Counted from the first letter of the stretch, positions 18,271 through 27,521 are shown. The stretch is 64,000 nucleotides of DNA from JBNKFQ01 sp050289385 (GCA_050289385.1 JBNKFQ010000134.1:1-64000), one strand, 5' to 3'. Notes: generated from the letters alone by a model not told the origin. A program made the numbers and translations.

Positions 18271-21200
18271 TTGTGGGTTATATGGTCAAAGCCCCTCACT
18301 CAAACAAAACGGGCGCTGGATTTGATAGATAAAACCCTGCTCATACTGTTGGCGCTGGTGTACATCGCGATGCTGTTCACCGTTGCCTGGCGGGCAGACC
18401 GGCAAAAAAGCTGGTTGCAAAGGTTTCGGCCATTAATTTACAGCCTTGCTCTGGCCGTATACTGCAGTTCCTGGACATTTTTCGGCGCCGTTGAAGAAGC
18501 GATTGCGAATAACTGGAGTTATTTGCCAATTTATCTGGGGCCGGCGCTCCTGTTTTTGCTGGGTGGCGGGTTGTTGTCAAAACTGGTGGCGGTAGGCGAG
18601 CGTCACAAAATCACTTCGGTCGCTGATTTTATTGGCTCGCGTTATGGAAAAAGCCAATGGTTATCGGCACTGGTCACTGTGTTGGCCATCATCGGCTCGC
18701 TGCCTTATATCGCATTGCAATTGCGTGCGGTGGCGATGATCTGGGATGTGCTGGCCGTGCCCGCCGAGACGCACCAATTTACGGTAGATTCTGCACTGGT
18801 TACTGCGCTTTTGATGGGCGCATTTGCCATGTGGTTTGGTACTCGCCACCTGGAAGGCCGAGAGCGCAATCGGGGAATGATGGCGGCAATAGCCCTGGAA
18901 TCGGTGGTGAAACTGCTGGCTTTTATGGCGGTGGCGCTTGTGGCCATCTGGTGGCTCTGGCGCCACCTGCCAACCGTTGATCCGGCTCAGGTTTGGGTCG
19001 CAGGTGGTTGGCAACATTCGCCAAACTGGATCAATTACAGCACCCAGACACTGTTGGCGGCGCTGGCCATTCTGTGTTTGCCCAGACAATTTCACATGGC
19101 CGTTGTCGAGTTTCAGAGCCGCGAGGACTTGCAGCGGGCGCGATGGGTTTTTCCCGCTTATCTCCTGTTGTTTGCATTGCTGATATTGCCGGTTGCCTTT
19201 GCCGGTGATTATCTGGTGCCGACAGGTGAGAACGGCGAAAGCCTGGCGCTCACTTTACCCATGCTGGAGGGGCATGCCTCGCTTGCCATGCTCGCTTTTC
19301 TGGGGGGCTTTTCGGCGGCTACCGGAATGGTTGTAGTGGCTTCTGTCGCGCTGGCGATCATGATATCAAATGAACTGGTAGCGCCGTTATGGCTAAAGTT
19401 TACGCCCAGCCGAGTGCTGGCGATAACGTCGCTTGGCAACCATCTTCGCTTAATACGGCGCATTAGCATTGTTGTGCTGTTGTTGCTGGCCTGGCTGGTG
19501 CACAGGGCCATTGCCGACACCAATGGCCTGGCGGCTATTGGCCTACTGGCGTTTGCCGCAGCTGCGCAGTTGGCGCCAGCCATTATCGCCGCGCTTTACT
19601 GGCGGCGTGCCCACCGCTACGGCGTGCTTGCCGGTTTGATTGCCGGCTACAGTTTGTGGTTTTTCTGTCTGGCGTTGCCGGAATTGCAACCCGATCATCC
19701 GATTACGCAATCGGGCCTGTGGAATACCAGCTGGTTGCGGCCACAAAACCTGTTTGGCACCGGCGCTCTCGATCCGCTCAGCCATGGGGTTTTCTGGAGC
19801 TTGCTGGTAAATATCCTGTTGTTTGCAGGGGTTTCGTTGCGTTGCCATCCGTCGAAAAATGATTTGATCCAGGCCGATGCGTTTCTTGTTGTGAGTCAGA
19901 GTGGAGATGAGGCAGCAGAGCCCGAGGACTTTGAATCGACACCTGTTCACATGGACCAGATTCGCAGCCTGATGGAACCACTGGTTGGCAGAAACCGTTT
20001 GAATGAAATCTGGGCCGATTTTGAACAGCGTTTGGGGCAGCGCCTGTTGCCCGACGATTGGGCGCCGGGTTTTGTTGTGCAAGAAATTCGGACCGTGCTG
20101 GCGGGAATTATGGGCGCGGCAACGGCAGAACGAGCGCTGGAATTACTGTACAGCAACAAACCACTGGAAGCAGAAGATTTTGCTGGTCTGATAAATACAA
20201 CCTCTCAGCAACTTCATTTTAGCCAGCATTTGCTGCAAACCACGGTAGAAACCATGAGCCAGGGTATCAGCGTGGTGGATGCCGACCTTCGGCTGGTAGC
20301 CTGGAATGAACATTATGCAAAACTGTTCAACTACCCCGATCATCTGCTTTATGTCGGTTGCCCGGTGCAGAAGCTTTATGAATACAATGCTGCCATGGGA
20401 ATTTACGACGATTTGGGTGAATTGGGAGTAAAGGGGGCGATTCAGCGTCGTGTCGAAATGTTGCGAAGCGGTGGTGTGCATCGTTTTGAACGGCAATTGC
20501 CAAACGGTGTTGTGGTGGAGGTGCAAGGTAATCCAATGCCTGGTGGCGGTTTCGTAACGACATACAATGACATCAGCAGTTACAAAACGGCGCTGACCGA
20601 GCTGGAAGAGGCGCGTCAAACGCTGGAGTTGAGAGTTACCGAGCGCACTCGCGAGTTGCGCGAACTGCACGCCGGTAAAACCCGGTTTTTGGCACACACC
20701 AGCCACGATTTGCTGCAACCTGTGAGCGCAGCGCGCTTGTTTACCGCTGCTCTTGAACAAAAAATGACAGCAGATAACGTCATGGCCCTGCGCGATGACG
20801 TGAATCGCATAGACAATGCTCTTGCTGCCGCAGAAGAATTGATCAAGGCCTTGCGCGAAATTTCCAGGCTGGATACGGGAGATCTAACACCGAAACCGGA
20901 GCACTTTCAGATTAATGAGTTACTGCAAACATTGGTGCAGGAGTTCGCGATGCAGGCCGAAGCTCGCGATCTGGAACTGCGCTATCAACCTTGTTCGCAA
21001 TGGGTGTACAGCGACCCGTATCTGTTGCGCCGTATTTTACAGAATTTTCTCAGCAACGCCGTGCGTTATACCCGGCGTGGCAAGGTATTGCTGGGCTGTC
21101 GCCGCCGTAAATCCAATGGTAAAACCGAATGTGAAAGCGGGGCGCTGGAAATTCAGATTTGGGACACCGGGCCAGGAATTCCCGCGGCGACACAGGCAAA

Positions 21201-21804
21201 AATATTTGATGAATTTGTTCGATTTTCGAATGGCAATGAGTCTGCTGATAAAGGTCTGGGTTTGGGCCTGGCGGTAGCCAAACGCAGCGCGAATTTGTTG
21301 CGACATCAGATAAATCTGGTGTCCAGCGCTGGCAGTGGAGCAATGTTTTCCATTATTGTGCCGTTGGGCAATCCGTTTTTGGCAAAGCATAAAACCGGTA
21401 TAGCACCCGCGTCGGTGGGCAGCCTGTCTGGCATAACGGTGTTGTGCATCGATAATGATTCCTCGATTCTGGAGGCAATAAAAGATTTGTTGACAGGGTG
21501 GGGCTGTGAAGTGAATACGGCAACCGGATTGCAACAAGCTTTGGCCAGTATTGATGGTTCGACTATTGATAGTCCAGGAAGGCTGGATGTTGTTATTGCC
21601 GACTATCATCTTGACGATGGTGAGAATGGAATTGATGTACTGGATATTCTGGGGGAAAAAACAGATGTGTCCACTGCCATTTTGGTTAGCGCCGATATTT
21701 CTGGAACCTTGCGGGTAAAGGCCAAACAAAAAGGCTATTACTACCTTTCAAAGCCGGTAAAGCCAGCGGCCTTGCGCAGTATTATTTCGAGAGTTGGAAG
21801 TTAG
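18271..21804 (+). CDS. crbS: CrbS/MxtR-like SSF-PAS hybrid histidine kinase
   Basis: 1177 residues from a TTG start; a second TTG at 18322, just before the first membrane segment, is a possible alternative. About 13 hydrophobic segments in the first 560 residues form a sodium:solute symporter-like module. A PAS_7-like domain follows near 660-780, then a short coiled coil, the kinase H-box with His812 (HTSHDLLQPVSA), an N-box (LQNFLSNAVRYT), G-boxes (DTGPGIP, GLGLGLAVAKR) and a C-terminal receiver with Asp1111 (IADYHLDDG) and the Lys of SKPVKP. This architecture is that of CrbS (Vibrio), MxtR/ErdS (Pseudomonas) and more distantly CbrA, whose partner is a LuxR-type regulator controlling acetate use. 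A LuxR-type regulator is encoded convergently next door. The last codons and TAG stop lie inside a heptamer repeat. Confidence 0.88.
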   Translation: MWVIWSKPLTQTKRALDLIDKTLLILLALVYIAMLFTVAWRADRQKSWLQRFRPLIYSLALAVYCSSWTFFGAVEEAIANNWSYLPIYLGPALLFLLGGGLLSKLVAVGERHKITSVADFIGSRYGKSQWLSALVTVLAIIGSLPYIALQLRAVAMIWDVLAVPAETHQFTVDSALVTALLMGAFAMWFGTRHLEGRERNRGMMAAIALESVVKLLAFMAVALVAIWWLWRHLPTVDPAQVWVAGGWQHSPNWINYSTQTLLAALAILCLPRQFHMAVVEFQSREDLQRARWVFPAYLLLFALLILPVAFAGDYLVPTGENGESLALTLPMLEGHASLAMLAFLGGFSAATGMVVVASVALAIMISNELVAPLWLKFTPSRVLAITSLGNHLRLIRRISIVVLLLLAWLVHRAIADTNGLAAIGLLAFAAAAQLAPAIIAALYWRRAHRYGVLAGLIAGYSLWFFCLALPELQPDHPITQSGLWNTSWLRPQNLFGTGALDPLSHGVFWSLLVNILLFAGVSLRCHPSKNDLIQADAFLVVSQSGDEAAEPEDFESTPVHMDQIRSLMEPLVGRNRLNEIWADFEQRLGQRLLPDDWAPGFVVQEIRTVLAGIMGAATAERALELLYSNKPLEAEDFAGLINTTSQQLHFSQHLLQTTVETMSQGISVVDADLRLVAWNEHYAKLFNYPDHLLYVGCPVQKLYEYNAAMGIYDDLGELGVKGAIQRRVEMLRSGGVHRFERQLPNGVVVEVQGNPMPGGGFVTTYNDISSYKTALTELEEARQTLELRVTERTRELRELHAGKTRFLAHTSHDLLQPVSAARLFTAALEQKMTADNVMALRDDVNRIDNALAAAEELIKALREISRLDTGDLTPKPEHFQINELLQTLVQEFAMQAEARDLELRYQPCSQWVYSDPYLLRRILQNFLSNAVRYTRRGKVLLGCRRRKSNGKTECESGALEIQIWDTGPGIPAATQAKIFDEFVRFSNGNESADKGLGLGLAVAKRSANLLRHQINLVSSAGSGAMFSIIVPLGNPFLAKHKTGIAPASVGSLSGITVLCIDNDSSILEAIKDLLTGWGCEVNTATGLQQALASIDGSTIDSPGRLDVVIADYHLDDGENGIDVLDILGEKTDVSTAILVSADISGTLRVKAKQKGYYYLSKPVKPAALRSIISRVGS

Positions 21805-21827
21805 AAGTTGGAAGTTAGAAGTTAAAA
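21793..21827 (+). repeat. Heptamer array (GTTGGAA/GTTAGAA), left arm
   Basis: Five consecutive 7-bp units: GTTGGAA, GTTAGAA, GTTGGAA, GTTAGAA, GTTAAAA. The array starts within the last codons of the kinase gene and supplies its TAG stop (21802-21804). With 21913-21952 it forms an inverted pair around 85 nt, between two convergent genes. Confidence 0.9.
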
Positions 21828-21912
21828 GAAGCAGATATTAAGATTTTTCCTTTTTCCCAAAGGTGGCGTTTGTAGACATTTTACAGGATATGCTTGATCG
21901 GGAATACTCGCC

Positions 21913-21952
21913 CAACTTCCAACTTCCAACTTCCAACTTCCAACTTCCAACT
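21913..21952 (-). repeat. Heptamer array (AACTTCC), right arm
   Basis: Five complete AACTTCC units plus a partial sixth. Read on the minus strand this is the same TTGGAAG family, beginning at the last base of the TGA stop of the response-regulator gene. Each of the two convergent genes therefore carries the array directly at its own 3' end. Confidence 0.9.
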
Positions 21953-22638
21953 CAAAACCGACCGGGGGGCTCGAGGTCCAGCTGACTTATCGCCAAAGCA
22001 GCCTGAGTTCGTGAATTAACGCCAAGTTTGCGAAAAATAGCGGTAAGATGAGCTTTGACGGTTGCTTCGGTTATATTCATTTCATAGGCTATCTGCTTGT
22101 TAAGCAGGCCGGCTGCCAGCATGTTAATAACGCGAAATTGTTGCGGGGTGAGTGAGGCAATGACATCGGCGATACTTTTTTGATCACCGTCGATCATTGT
22201 CGATCGCTGTTCCAGTTTGGCGGGTAGCCATATATTGCCAGCCAGCACCTGAACGATGGCCTGTTGTATAATGTCTGTGGTAGCAGATTTTGGTAAAAAA
22301 CCTGCCGCACCGTAATCGACAGAACGGCGTATAACGTCGCTTTGTTCATTGGCGGAAACCACCATAACCGGCAGTTCGGGATATTGACCGTGAATATAGA
22401 TCAGCCCGCTAAACCCGTGTGCGCCCGGCATGTGTAAATCCAGTAGCAGGAGATCAATATCATGATGTGCAGCTGTGCGTTGCTGCAAGCTATCTATATC
22501 ACTGACTTCAATGACTACACAATCGGGAAAAAGGCTGCACAAGGTTTGCTTCATTGCTGCACGAAACAGGGGGTGGTCGTCGGCCACGATAAAGGTATAG
22601 CGCGAGTTTTCGTCGGGCGAATGTGAGTGTGTCGCCAT
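21952..22638 (-). CDS. crbR: CrbR/ErdR-like LuxR-family response regulator
   Basis: 228 residues from ATG 22638; the frame is open further upstream but that part includes the 14-bp repeat-adjacent DNA and has no sense as protein. The receiver domain covers about 15-130 with acidic DD at 20-21 and the phospho-acceptor Asp67 (LLLLDLHMPG). The NarL/LuxR helix-turn-helix covers about 160-222 (LTPQQFRVINMLAAGLLNKQIAYEMNITEATVKAHL is its core region). The likely partner is the convergent SSF-hybrid kinase. In Vibrio and Pseudomonas the homologous pair controls acetyl-CoA synthetase and acetate uptake. The gene lies head to head with the BNR-repeat gene, with 293 bp between them. Confidence 0.88.
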   Translation of the reverse strand: MATHSHSPDENSRYTFIVADDHPLFRAAMKQTLCSLFPDCVVIEVSDIDSLQQRTAAHHDIDLLLLDLHMPGAHGFSGLIYIHGQYPELPVMVVSANEQSDVIRRSVDYGAAGFLPKSATTDIIQQAIVQVLAGNIWLPAKLEQRSTMIDGDQKSIADVIASLTPQQFRVINMLAAGLLNKQIAYEMNITEATVKAHLTAIFRKLGVNSRTQAALAISQLDLEPPGRF

Positions 22639-22686
22639 GATATTTCTGACCTTGTAAAAAATGTCAGTATACCGCAGGGCCCGGCG

Positions 22687-22770
22687 TGTCCAAACTGGTA
22701 AGTCCAAACCGGTAAGTCCAAACACGCAAGTTCAGGCACGCAAGTCCACGTACGTGAGTTCAGGCCGGCG
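22687..22770. repeat. Six 14-bp direct repeats between divergent genes
   Basis: Six adjoining 14-bp units: TGTCCAAACTGGTA, AGTCCAAACCGGTA, AGTCCAAACACGCA, AGTTCAGGCACGCA, AGTCCACGTACGTG and AGTTCAGGCCGGCG. AGT(C/T)CA at the head of each unit is the most conserved part. The array begins 49 bp upstream of the regulator start and ends about 160 bp before the BNR gene. It could be a set of binding sites or a decaying repeat. Confidence 0.8.
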
Positions 22771-22931
22771 CATTCCCGTTGCGTACCGGAGCCAGGTAGA
22801 CATTTGCAGGAATAGTGTTTATCCTCCTGACGCTCAAGCTTTGCAGTTTCGGCCGTCCCTTCGTCAGCAAACCTGTTTCCTTTTTTTGGCCACCTTTCAC
22901 ACAAGTTTTACATTCAGACAGGAAGACCTAC

Positions 22932-25900
22932 ATGTCCAGATTATTGTCGACACTCATGTTGCCCGGAATTCTGATTGCTCTGTTTGCCTTGTCCGTTCAG
23001 GCAAAAGACACAAACCTGAATAACACCTTTATCGATAGCGAATTGCTGAAAGGACGCGTATACCGCTCCATAGGTCCTTATCGGGGTGGGCGGTCTGCGG
23101 CAATTACCGGTGTCGCGGATGATGACAACACGTTTTATTTTGGCGCTACCGGTGGTGGTGTCTGGCGCACTGTTGATGCGGGCATGAATTGGGAAAATAT
23201 TTCCGACGGTTATTTTGGCGGCTCTATCGGTTCGGTTGCCGTAAGCGAATGGGATACCAACATTATCTATGTTGGCGGTGGTGAAGTCACTGTGCGTGGT
23301 AACGTTTCCCACGGGGATGGTGTTTGGAAGTCGCTGGACAAGGGTAAAACCTGGCAGCATATGGGATTGTCGGACAGCCGCCGTATACCCCGTATCAGGA
23401 TTCACCCCAAAAACCCTGATCTGGTCTATGCGGCAGTACTTGGCCATCTTTATGGCCCGAACGAAGAGCGAGGTGTGTATCGTTCCAGAGATGGTGGGCG
23501 GAACTGGGAAAGGATTTTGTATGTCAGTGACGTTGCCGGTGCCGTGGATTTGGTTATGGATCCAAATAATCCGCGCATTCTTTACGCCAGTACCTGGAAA
23601 GTAAAACGCACACCTTATTCACTGGAAAGTGGCGGCGAAGGTTCAGCGCTGTGGAAGTCAACAGACGGTGGTGACAGTTGGGTCAATCTAATGGATAACG
23701 ATGGCATGCCCGAAGGCACTATTGGCATTATCGGTGTCACGGTGTCTCCACAAAATTCAGAACGCATATGGGCAATGATTGAAGCAAAGGAGGGTGGTTT
23801 ATTTCGGTCTGAAAATGGCGGTGAAACCTGGGCGCGTGTTAATGATGAGCGCAAATTGCGTCAACGGGCCTGGTATTACACCCGTGTTTATGCCGACCCC
23901 GCAGATGTAGACAGTGTTTATGTGGTCAATGTACAACTATGGAAGTCCAAAGACGGCGGAAAAAGCTTTACTACCTTTGAGAACCCTCCGCCACATGGCG
24001 ACCATCACGATTTGTGGTTAAACCCCAATAACCCTACCCGCATTGCATCGGCAAATGACGGTGGCGGGCAGATTTCGGTGGATGCAGGCAACTCGTGGTC
24101 AACGTATATGAATCAGCCGACGGCGCAATTTTATCGTGTTACCACAGATGACAGTTTTCCCTATCGCATCTATGGCGGTCAGCAGGATAACTCGACAGTC
24201 AGAATTTATCACCGCAGCAGTTCTCCGGTAATCGGTTTGTCTGATTGGGAACCCACGGCGGGCGGTGAAAGCGCCCATATTGCCCCTCGTCTCGACAACC
24301 CCGATATTGTTTACGGCGGATCGTATGATGGCTTGCTGGTGCGCCTCAATCACGACAACAATCAGAGCCGGCAAGTTGATGTCTGGCCCGACAATCCGAT
24401 GGGCAAGGGCGCGGGAGAGTTAAAATATCGCTTTCAGTGGAATTTTCCCATCTTTATCAGCCCCCATGACAACAACATACTTTATACGGCCGCTAATCAT
24501 TTATTTAAATCAATCGATGAAGGTCAAAGCTGGCAAGAGATCAGCGGGGATTTGACGCGCAATGACATCAGTAAAATGGGTTCGTCCGGAGGACCCATTA
24601 CCCAGGACAACACCTCGGTTGAATACTACGGCACTATTTTTGCAGCGCTGGAATCTCCTCACGAAGCTGGTGTGTTGTGGACGGGCAGTGATGACGGTCT
24701 GGTTCATGTCAGTCGCGATGCTGGCGCCACCTGGACAAATGTAACGCCACCCAAAATGCCTGAGTGGATGCAAATCAACAGTATTGAAGCCGACCCGTTT
24801 AACCCGGGTGGATTGTACCTTGTGGGCACGCGCTACAAGCTGGATGACTTTAAACCCTATATATACAAGACGGAAAACTACGGTAAAACCTGGAAGTTGC
24901 GAGTCAAGGGAATTGATGAAAATCATTTTACTCGAGTCGTGCGAGCCGATCCTCATCGCCAGGGGCTTCTGTTCGCCGGTACAGAAAACGGGGTGTATAT
25001 TTCATTTGACGACGGAAAAAAATGGCATGCATTTCAGTTGAATTTACCGCAAGTGCCAATTACAGACCTCGCGATTAAGGAAAAAGATCTTGTTGTCGCT
25101 ACGCAAGGGCGTTCATTCTGGATTTTGGATGACCTCAGCTGGTTACAACAGTTCGACGAACGGCACACAGGCAATGTGCACTTGTATGAACCGAGAGACA
25201 GTTATCGTTTTGAGGGGTACGTTTCCAAAAATCCGCGCAACGCAGGGGCAAATCCGCCCAATGGTGTGTATCTGGACTTTTTCCTGAACGAAGTGCCTGA
25301 AAAGAAAAAAAGCAATGCCAAAGAAGAGGCTGAAAATGACGATGCTGTAGTGCAAAGTGAAGAAAAACCCATTGTATTGATAATTATGGATCAGCAAGGC
25401 AAGGAAATACGTCGATTCAGTACGGCAGCAAAGGAAGACAAGGACAAGTTGAATGTGCAAAAGGGTCTGAATCGTTTTGTGTGGGACATGCGGTATCCCG
25501 ATGCCAGTGATTTTGAAGGCATGATTGTTTGGGCTGGCGGTACCACCGGGCCCAAGGTGGTTCCAGGAAAATACAGTGCACGGCTTGAAGTGGGTGATGT
25601 AAAGCAAACAGTGTCGTTTACTATCTTGAAAGACCCCAGGGTTGCTACGACGCAAGCGGACTTTCAGCAGCAATTTGATTTTCTGCTGGCAGTCAATGAC
25701 AAGATAAGTGAAGTGACTGGTGCAATTTCGAATATGCGTAAGATGCGCGATCAGATTGCACAGGTGACTGACGGTATGAAAAACGACAAAGTCAGGTATA
25801 AAGAAGTACTCAAGGCTGCAAAATCCTTAAAAGACAAATTATCCGATATAGAAAAAAACTTGTACCAGGTTAAAAATCGTAGCCCGCAGGATCCGCTGAA

Positions 25901-26138
25901 CTTTCCCGGAAAATTACTCAATTCTTTGATGGGCAGCAAATCGGTCGTGTCTATGGGGGATTATCCTCCCACACAACAAGCGATTAACGTCAGGAATCAG
26001 GTGGTTCGAAAAATTGATGTACAACTGGCGCGGCTGAAAGGAATATTGTCAGTCGATGTCAAGGCCTTTAATGCTTTGATAGCGGATCAGAATCTTCCGG
26101 CACTGAGGCTGGATAATAAAAACGTAATAACAAGGTAG
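22932..26138 (+). CDS. Secreted BNR/sortilin-like beta-propeller protein
   Basis: 1068 residues from ATG 22932, chosen because AGGAAG precedes it and a signal peptide (MSRLLSTLMLPGILIALFAL) follows; the frame is open about 120 bp upstream without a signal. Many BNR/Asp-box-like units are visible between about 30 and 780 (S.DGG..W, for instance SRDGGRNWERI, STDGGDSWVNL, SENGGETWARV, SRDAGATWTNV), as in VPS10/sortilin or WD40/YVTN/BNR-repeat proteins often labelled glycosyl hydrolases. The C-terminal third has a beta-rich domain and then a coiled-coil region at about 915-1060. An acidic, Lys/Glu-rich insert lies near 790-815. Enzymatic activity is not evident. It is probably periplasmic or secreted. 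Confidence 0.82.
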   Translation: MSRLLSTLMLPGILIALFALSVQAKDTNLNNTFIDSELLKGRVYRSIGPYRGGRSAAITGVADDDNTFYFGATGGGVWRTVDAGMNWENISDGYFGGSIGSVAVSEWDTNIIYVGGGEVTVRGNVSHGDGVWKSLDKGKTWQHMGLSDSRRIPRIRIHPKNPDLVYAAVLGHLYGPNEERGVYRSRDGGRNWERILYVSDVAGAVDLVMDPNNPRILYASTWKVKRTPYSLESGGEGSALWKSTDGGDSWVNLMDNDGMPEGTIGIIGVTVSPQNSERIWAMIEAKEGGLFRSENGGETWARVNDERKLRQRAWYYTRVYADPADVDSVYVVNVQLWKSKDGGKSFTTFENPPPHGDHHDLWLNPNNPTRIASANDGGGQISVDAGNSWSTYMNQPTAQFYRVTTDDSFPYRIYGGQQDNSTVRIYHRSSSPVIGLSDWEPTAGGESAHIAPRLDNPDIVYGGSYDGLLVRLNHDNNQSRQVDVWPDNPMGKGAGELKYRFQWNFPIFISPHDNNILYTAANHLFKSIDEGQSWQEISGDLTRNDISKMGSSGGPITQDNTSVEYYGTIFAALESPHEAGVLWTGSDDGLVHVSRDAGATWTNVTPPKMPEWMQINSIEADPFNPGGLYLVGTRYKLDDFKPYIYKTENYGKTWKLRVKGIDENHFTRVVRADPHRQGLLFAGTENGVYISFDDGKKWHAFQLNLPQVPITDLAIKEKDLVVATQGRSFWILDDLSWLQQFDERHTGNVHLYEPRDSYRFEGYVSKNPRNAGANPPNGVYLDFFLNEVPEKKKSNAKEEAENDDAVVQSEEKPIVLIIMDQQGKEIRRFSTAAKEDKDKLNVQKGLNRFVWDMRYPDASDFEGMIVWAGGTTGPKVVPGKYSARLEVGDVKQTVSFTILKDPRVATTQADFQQQFDFLLAVNDKISEVTGAISNMRKMRDQIAQVTDGMKNDKVRYKEVLKAAKSLKDKLSDIEKNLYQVKNRSPQDPLNFPGKLLNSLMGSKSVVSMGDYPPTQQAINVRNQVVRKIDVQLARLKGILSVDVKAFNALIADQNLPALRLDNKNVITR

Positions 26139-26150
26139 CCCCTGATTAAA

Positions 26151-26217
26151 GTCATTCCCGCGAAGGCGGGAATCAATAAGCTGTTGATAATTGGACTCCC
26201 GCCTTCGTGGGAGTGAG
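26151..26217. repeat. REP-like palindromic repeat pair
   Basis: GTCATTCCCGCGAAGGCGGGAATC (described by its ends: 26151-26174) is a palindromic unit, and 26193-26217 holds a related inverted copy around CTCCCGCCTTCGTGGGAG. The same core recurs at 55185-55210. This GC-rich palindrome is of the REP/BIME kind seen in many proteobacterial intergenic regions. It lies 12 bp after the BNR gene stop and could act as a 3' stabiliser. Confidence 0.85.
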
Positions 26218-26267
26218 AAATGTTGAATTAATCAGAGCTTTCCAGGTTATTAATTTCGTTGTTGCCA

Positions 26268-26294
26268 GCCGCTACCAGGTTAAATGGTAGCGGC
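26268..26294. terminator. 10-bp hairpin between convergent genes
   Basis: GCCGCTACCA (26268-26277) pairs with TGGTAGCGGC (26285-26294) over the 7-nt loop GGTTAAA. It lies between the 3' ends of the BNR gene and pspF. There is no T-run, so termination is only a possibility. Confidence 0.4.
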
Positions 26295-26362
26295 CGGGAG
26301 CCGGATAACGGGCAGGGTATTTATTTGGAATAATTAATTTGGCTGGAGTCTGATTTTCCGGG

Positions 26363-27391
26363 TTAAGGAGTGCTTGCAGGTTTTACGTCGCCTAGCTGGT
26401 ATTTGCGGTACAGTCCTCGAAACTGGTTGTAGCTCAGTCCCAGCTTCTTTGCTGCCTCCTTTTGACGAAATTGAGATTCTTGCAAAACTTTTGTCAGCAG
26501 GGTAATTTCAAAATCTTGTACTGCATCAGCAAAGTTCATCGTTTTTTTATCAAGTTCGGTTTTGTTTGTGTCGGAAATGTTTTCTGTCGGTTCGACAGGC
26601 CCTGTTTCTTGTGGTGGAGGTTCTGTTGTTTCAAACGGGTTAATAACTACTTGAGCAATGGGGCGGTTTTCGTTATTCCATCGATAGACGGAACGTTCTA
26701 TTGTATTTTTTAGTTCCCGTATGTTGCCGGGCCAGCAGTAATTCAATAGCATTTTGATGGCAGAGCGACTGAAACCAGGAAATAATTCCCATCCAAGCTC
26801 ATGGCTCATGCGTATTGCGAAATGATTAGCCAGTTCCTCAATATCGTCTTTCCGGTTTCGCAGTGATGGCAAATGGACGATATCAAAGGTGAGTCGGTCC
26901 AGCAGGTCGCTGCGAAACTCATTGCGTTTGGCCATGGCTCTCAGGTCGGCATTGGTGGCTGCCACAATTCGCACATCTGCAGTTAACGTTTTTTGCCCAC
27001 CGAGACGTTCATATTCCCCATATTCAATTATTCGCAATACCTTTTCCTGAACCCTTGCCGGCATGGTGCCCAGTTCGTCCAGAAATAGCGTGCCACCTTC
27101 TGCTCGCTCGAAACGACCGTGATGAATTCGAGTGGCGCCGGTAAAAGCGCCGGGCTCATAACCAAACAGTTCCGACTCCAGCAAACTGTCGGTAAATCCT
27201 GCGCAGTTGACCTTAACCAGCGGCTTCTCCCAGCGGGGGGACAGGTAGTGGAGACGTTCGGCCGCAATTTCCTTGCCGGTGCCGCGTTCGCCCAGAATCA
27301 ACACCGCCCGGTCGATGGGTGCAAGCCGGGATATGTGGTCCAGAGCCTCCAGCCAGGCAGAGGATTTGCCGATAATTTTATCTGAAAACAT
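26363..27391 (-). CDS. pspF: PspF-like sigma-54-dependent activator
   Basis: 342 residues; an AAA+ enhancer-binding protein without an N-terminal regulatory domain, as in PspF. Walker A is GERGTGKE (34-41), the sigma-54 contact loop GAFTGA is at 81-86, Walker B is GGTLFLDELGTM near 93-104, and an R-finger region follows. A C-terminal Fis-type helix-turn-helix (QKEAAKKLGLSYNQFRGLYRKY) ends the protein. It is encoded divergently from the psp operon, as in enterobacteria, and should activate the sigma-54 promoter at 27507-27521. PspA normally inhibits it until membrane stress. Confidence 0.93.
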   Translation of the reverse strand: MFSDKIIGKSSAWLEALDHISRLAPIDRAVLILGERGTGKEIAAERLHYLSPRWEKPLVKVNCAGFTDSLLESELFGYEPGAFTGATRIHHGRFERAEGGTLFLDELGTMPARVQEKVLRIIEYGEYERLGGQKTLTADVRIVAATNADLRAMAKRNEFRSDLLDRLTFDIVHLPSLRNRKDDIEELANHFAIRMSHELGWELFPGFSRSAIKMLLNYCWPGNIRELKNTIERSVYRWNNENRPIAQVVINPFETTEPPPQETGPVEPTENISDTNKTELDKKTMNFADAVQDFEITLLTKVLQESQFRQKEAAKKLGLSYNQFRGLYRKYQLGDVKPASTP

Positions 27392-27487
27392 TTAATTGGT
27401 TAAACTAGCCATTATTGAGTGGTAATAAATAACATAATGAGGTCAAATAAACCAATTATTTTGCTCTGTATTTAAAAAAACGAATGA

Positions 27488-27521
27488 AATCAAATGGTTA
27501 TGTTTTTGGCACGATATGTGT
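27488..27521 (+). promoter_or_regulatory. Sigma-54 promoter of the psp operon with IHF-type site
   Basis: TGGCACG at 27507-27513 matches the -24 element. The -12 position (27520-27521) is GT instead of the consensus GC, at the correct GG-N10 spacing. Directly upstream, 27488-27500 (AATCAAATGGTTA) fits the IHF consensus WATCAANNNNTTR exactly. The AT-rich DNA from 27400 to 27487 probably holds the PspF enhancer sites. The weaker -12 could mean low basal output. Confidence 0.7.

Noticed and set aside
21037..21729. 230-codon minus-strand frame
   Set aside because: Antisense to the kinase and receiver domains of the CrbS-like gene.
22551..22904. 117-codon minus-strand frame upstream of the regulator
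   Set aside because: Much of it is a translation of the 14-bp repeats and it has no ribosome site.
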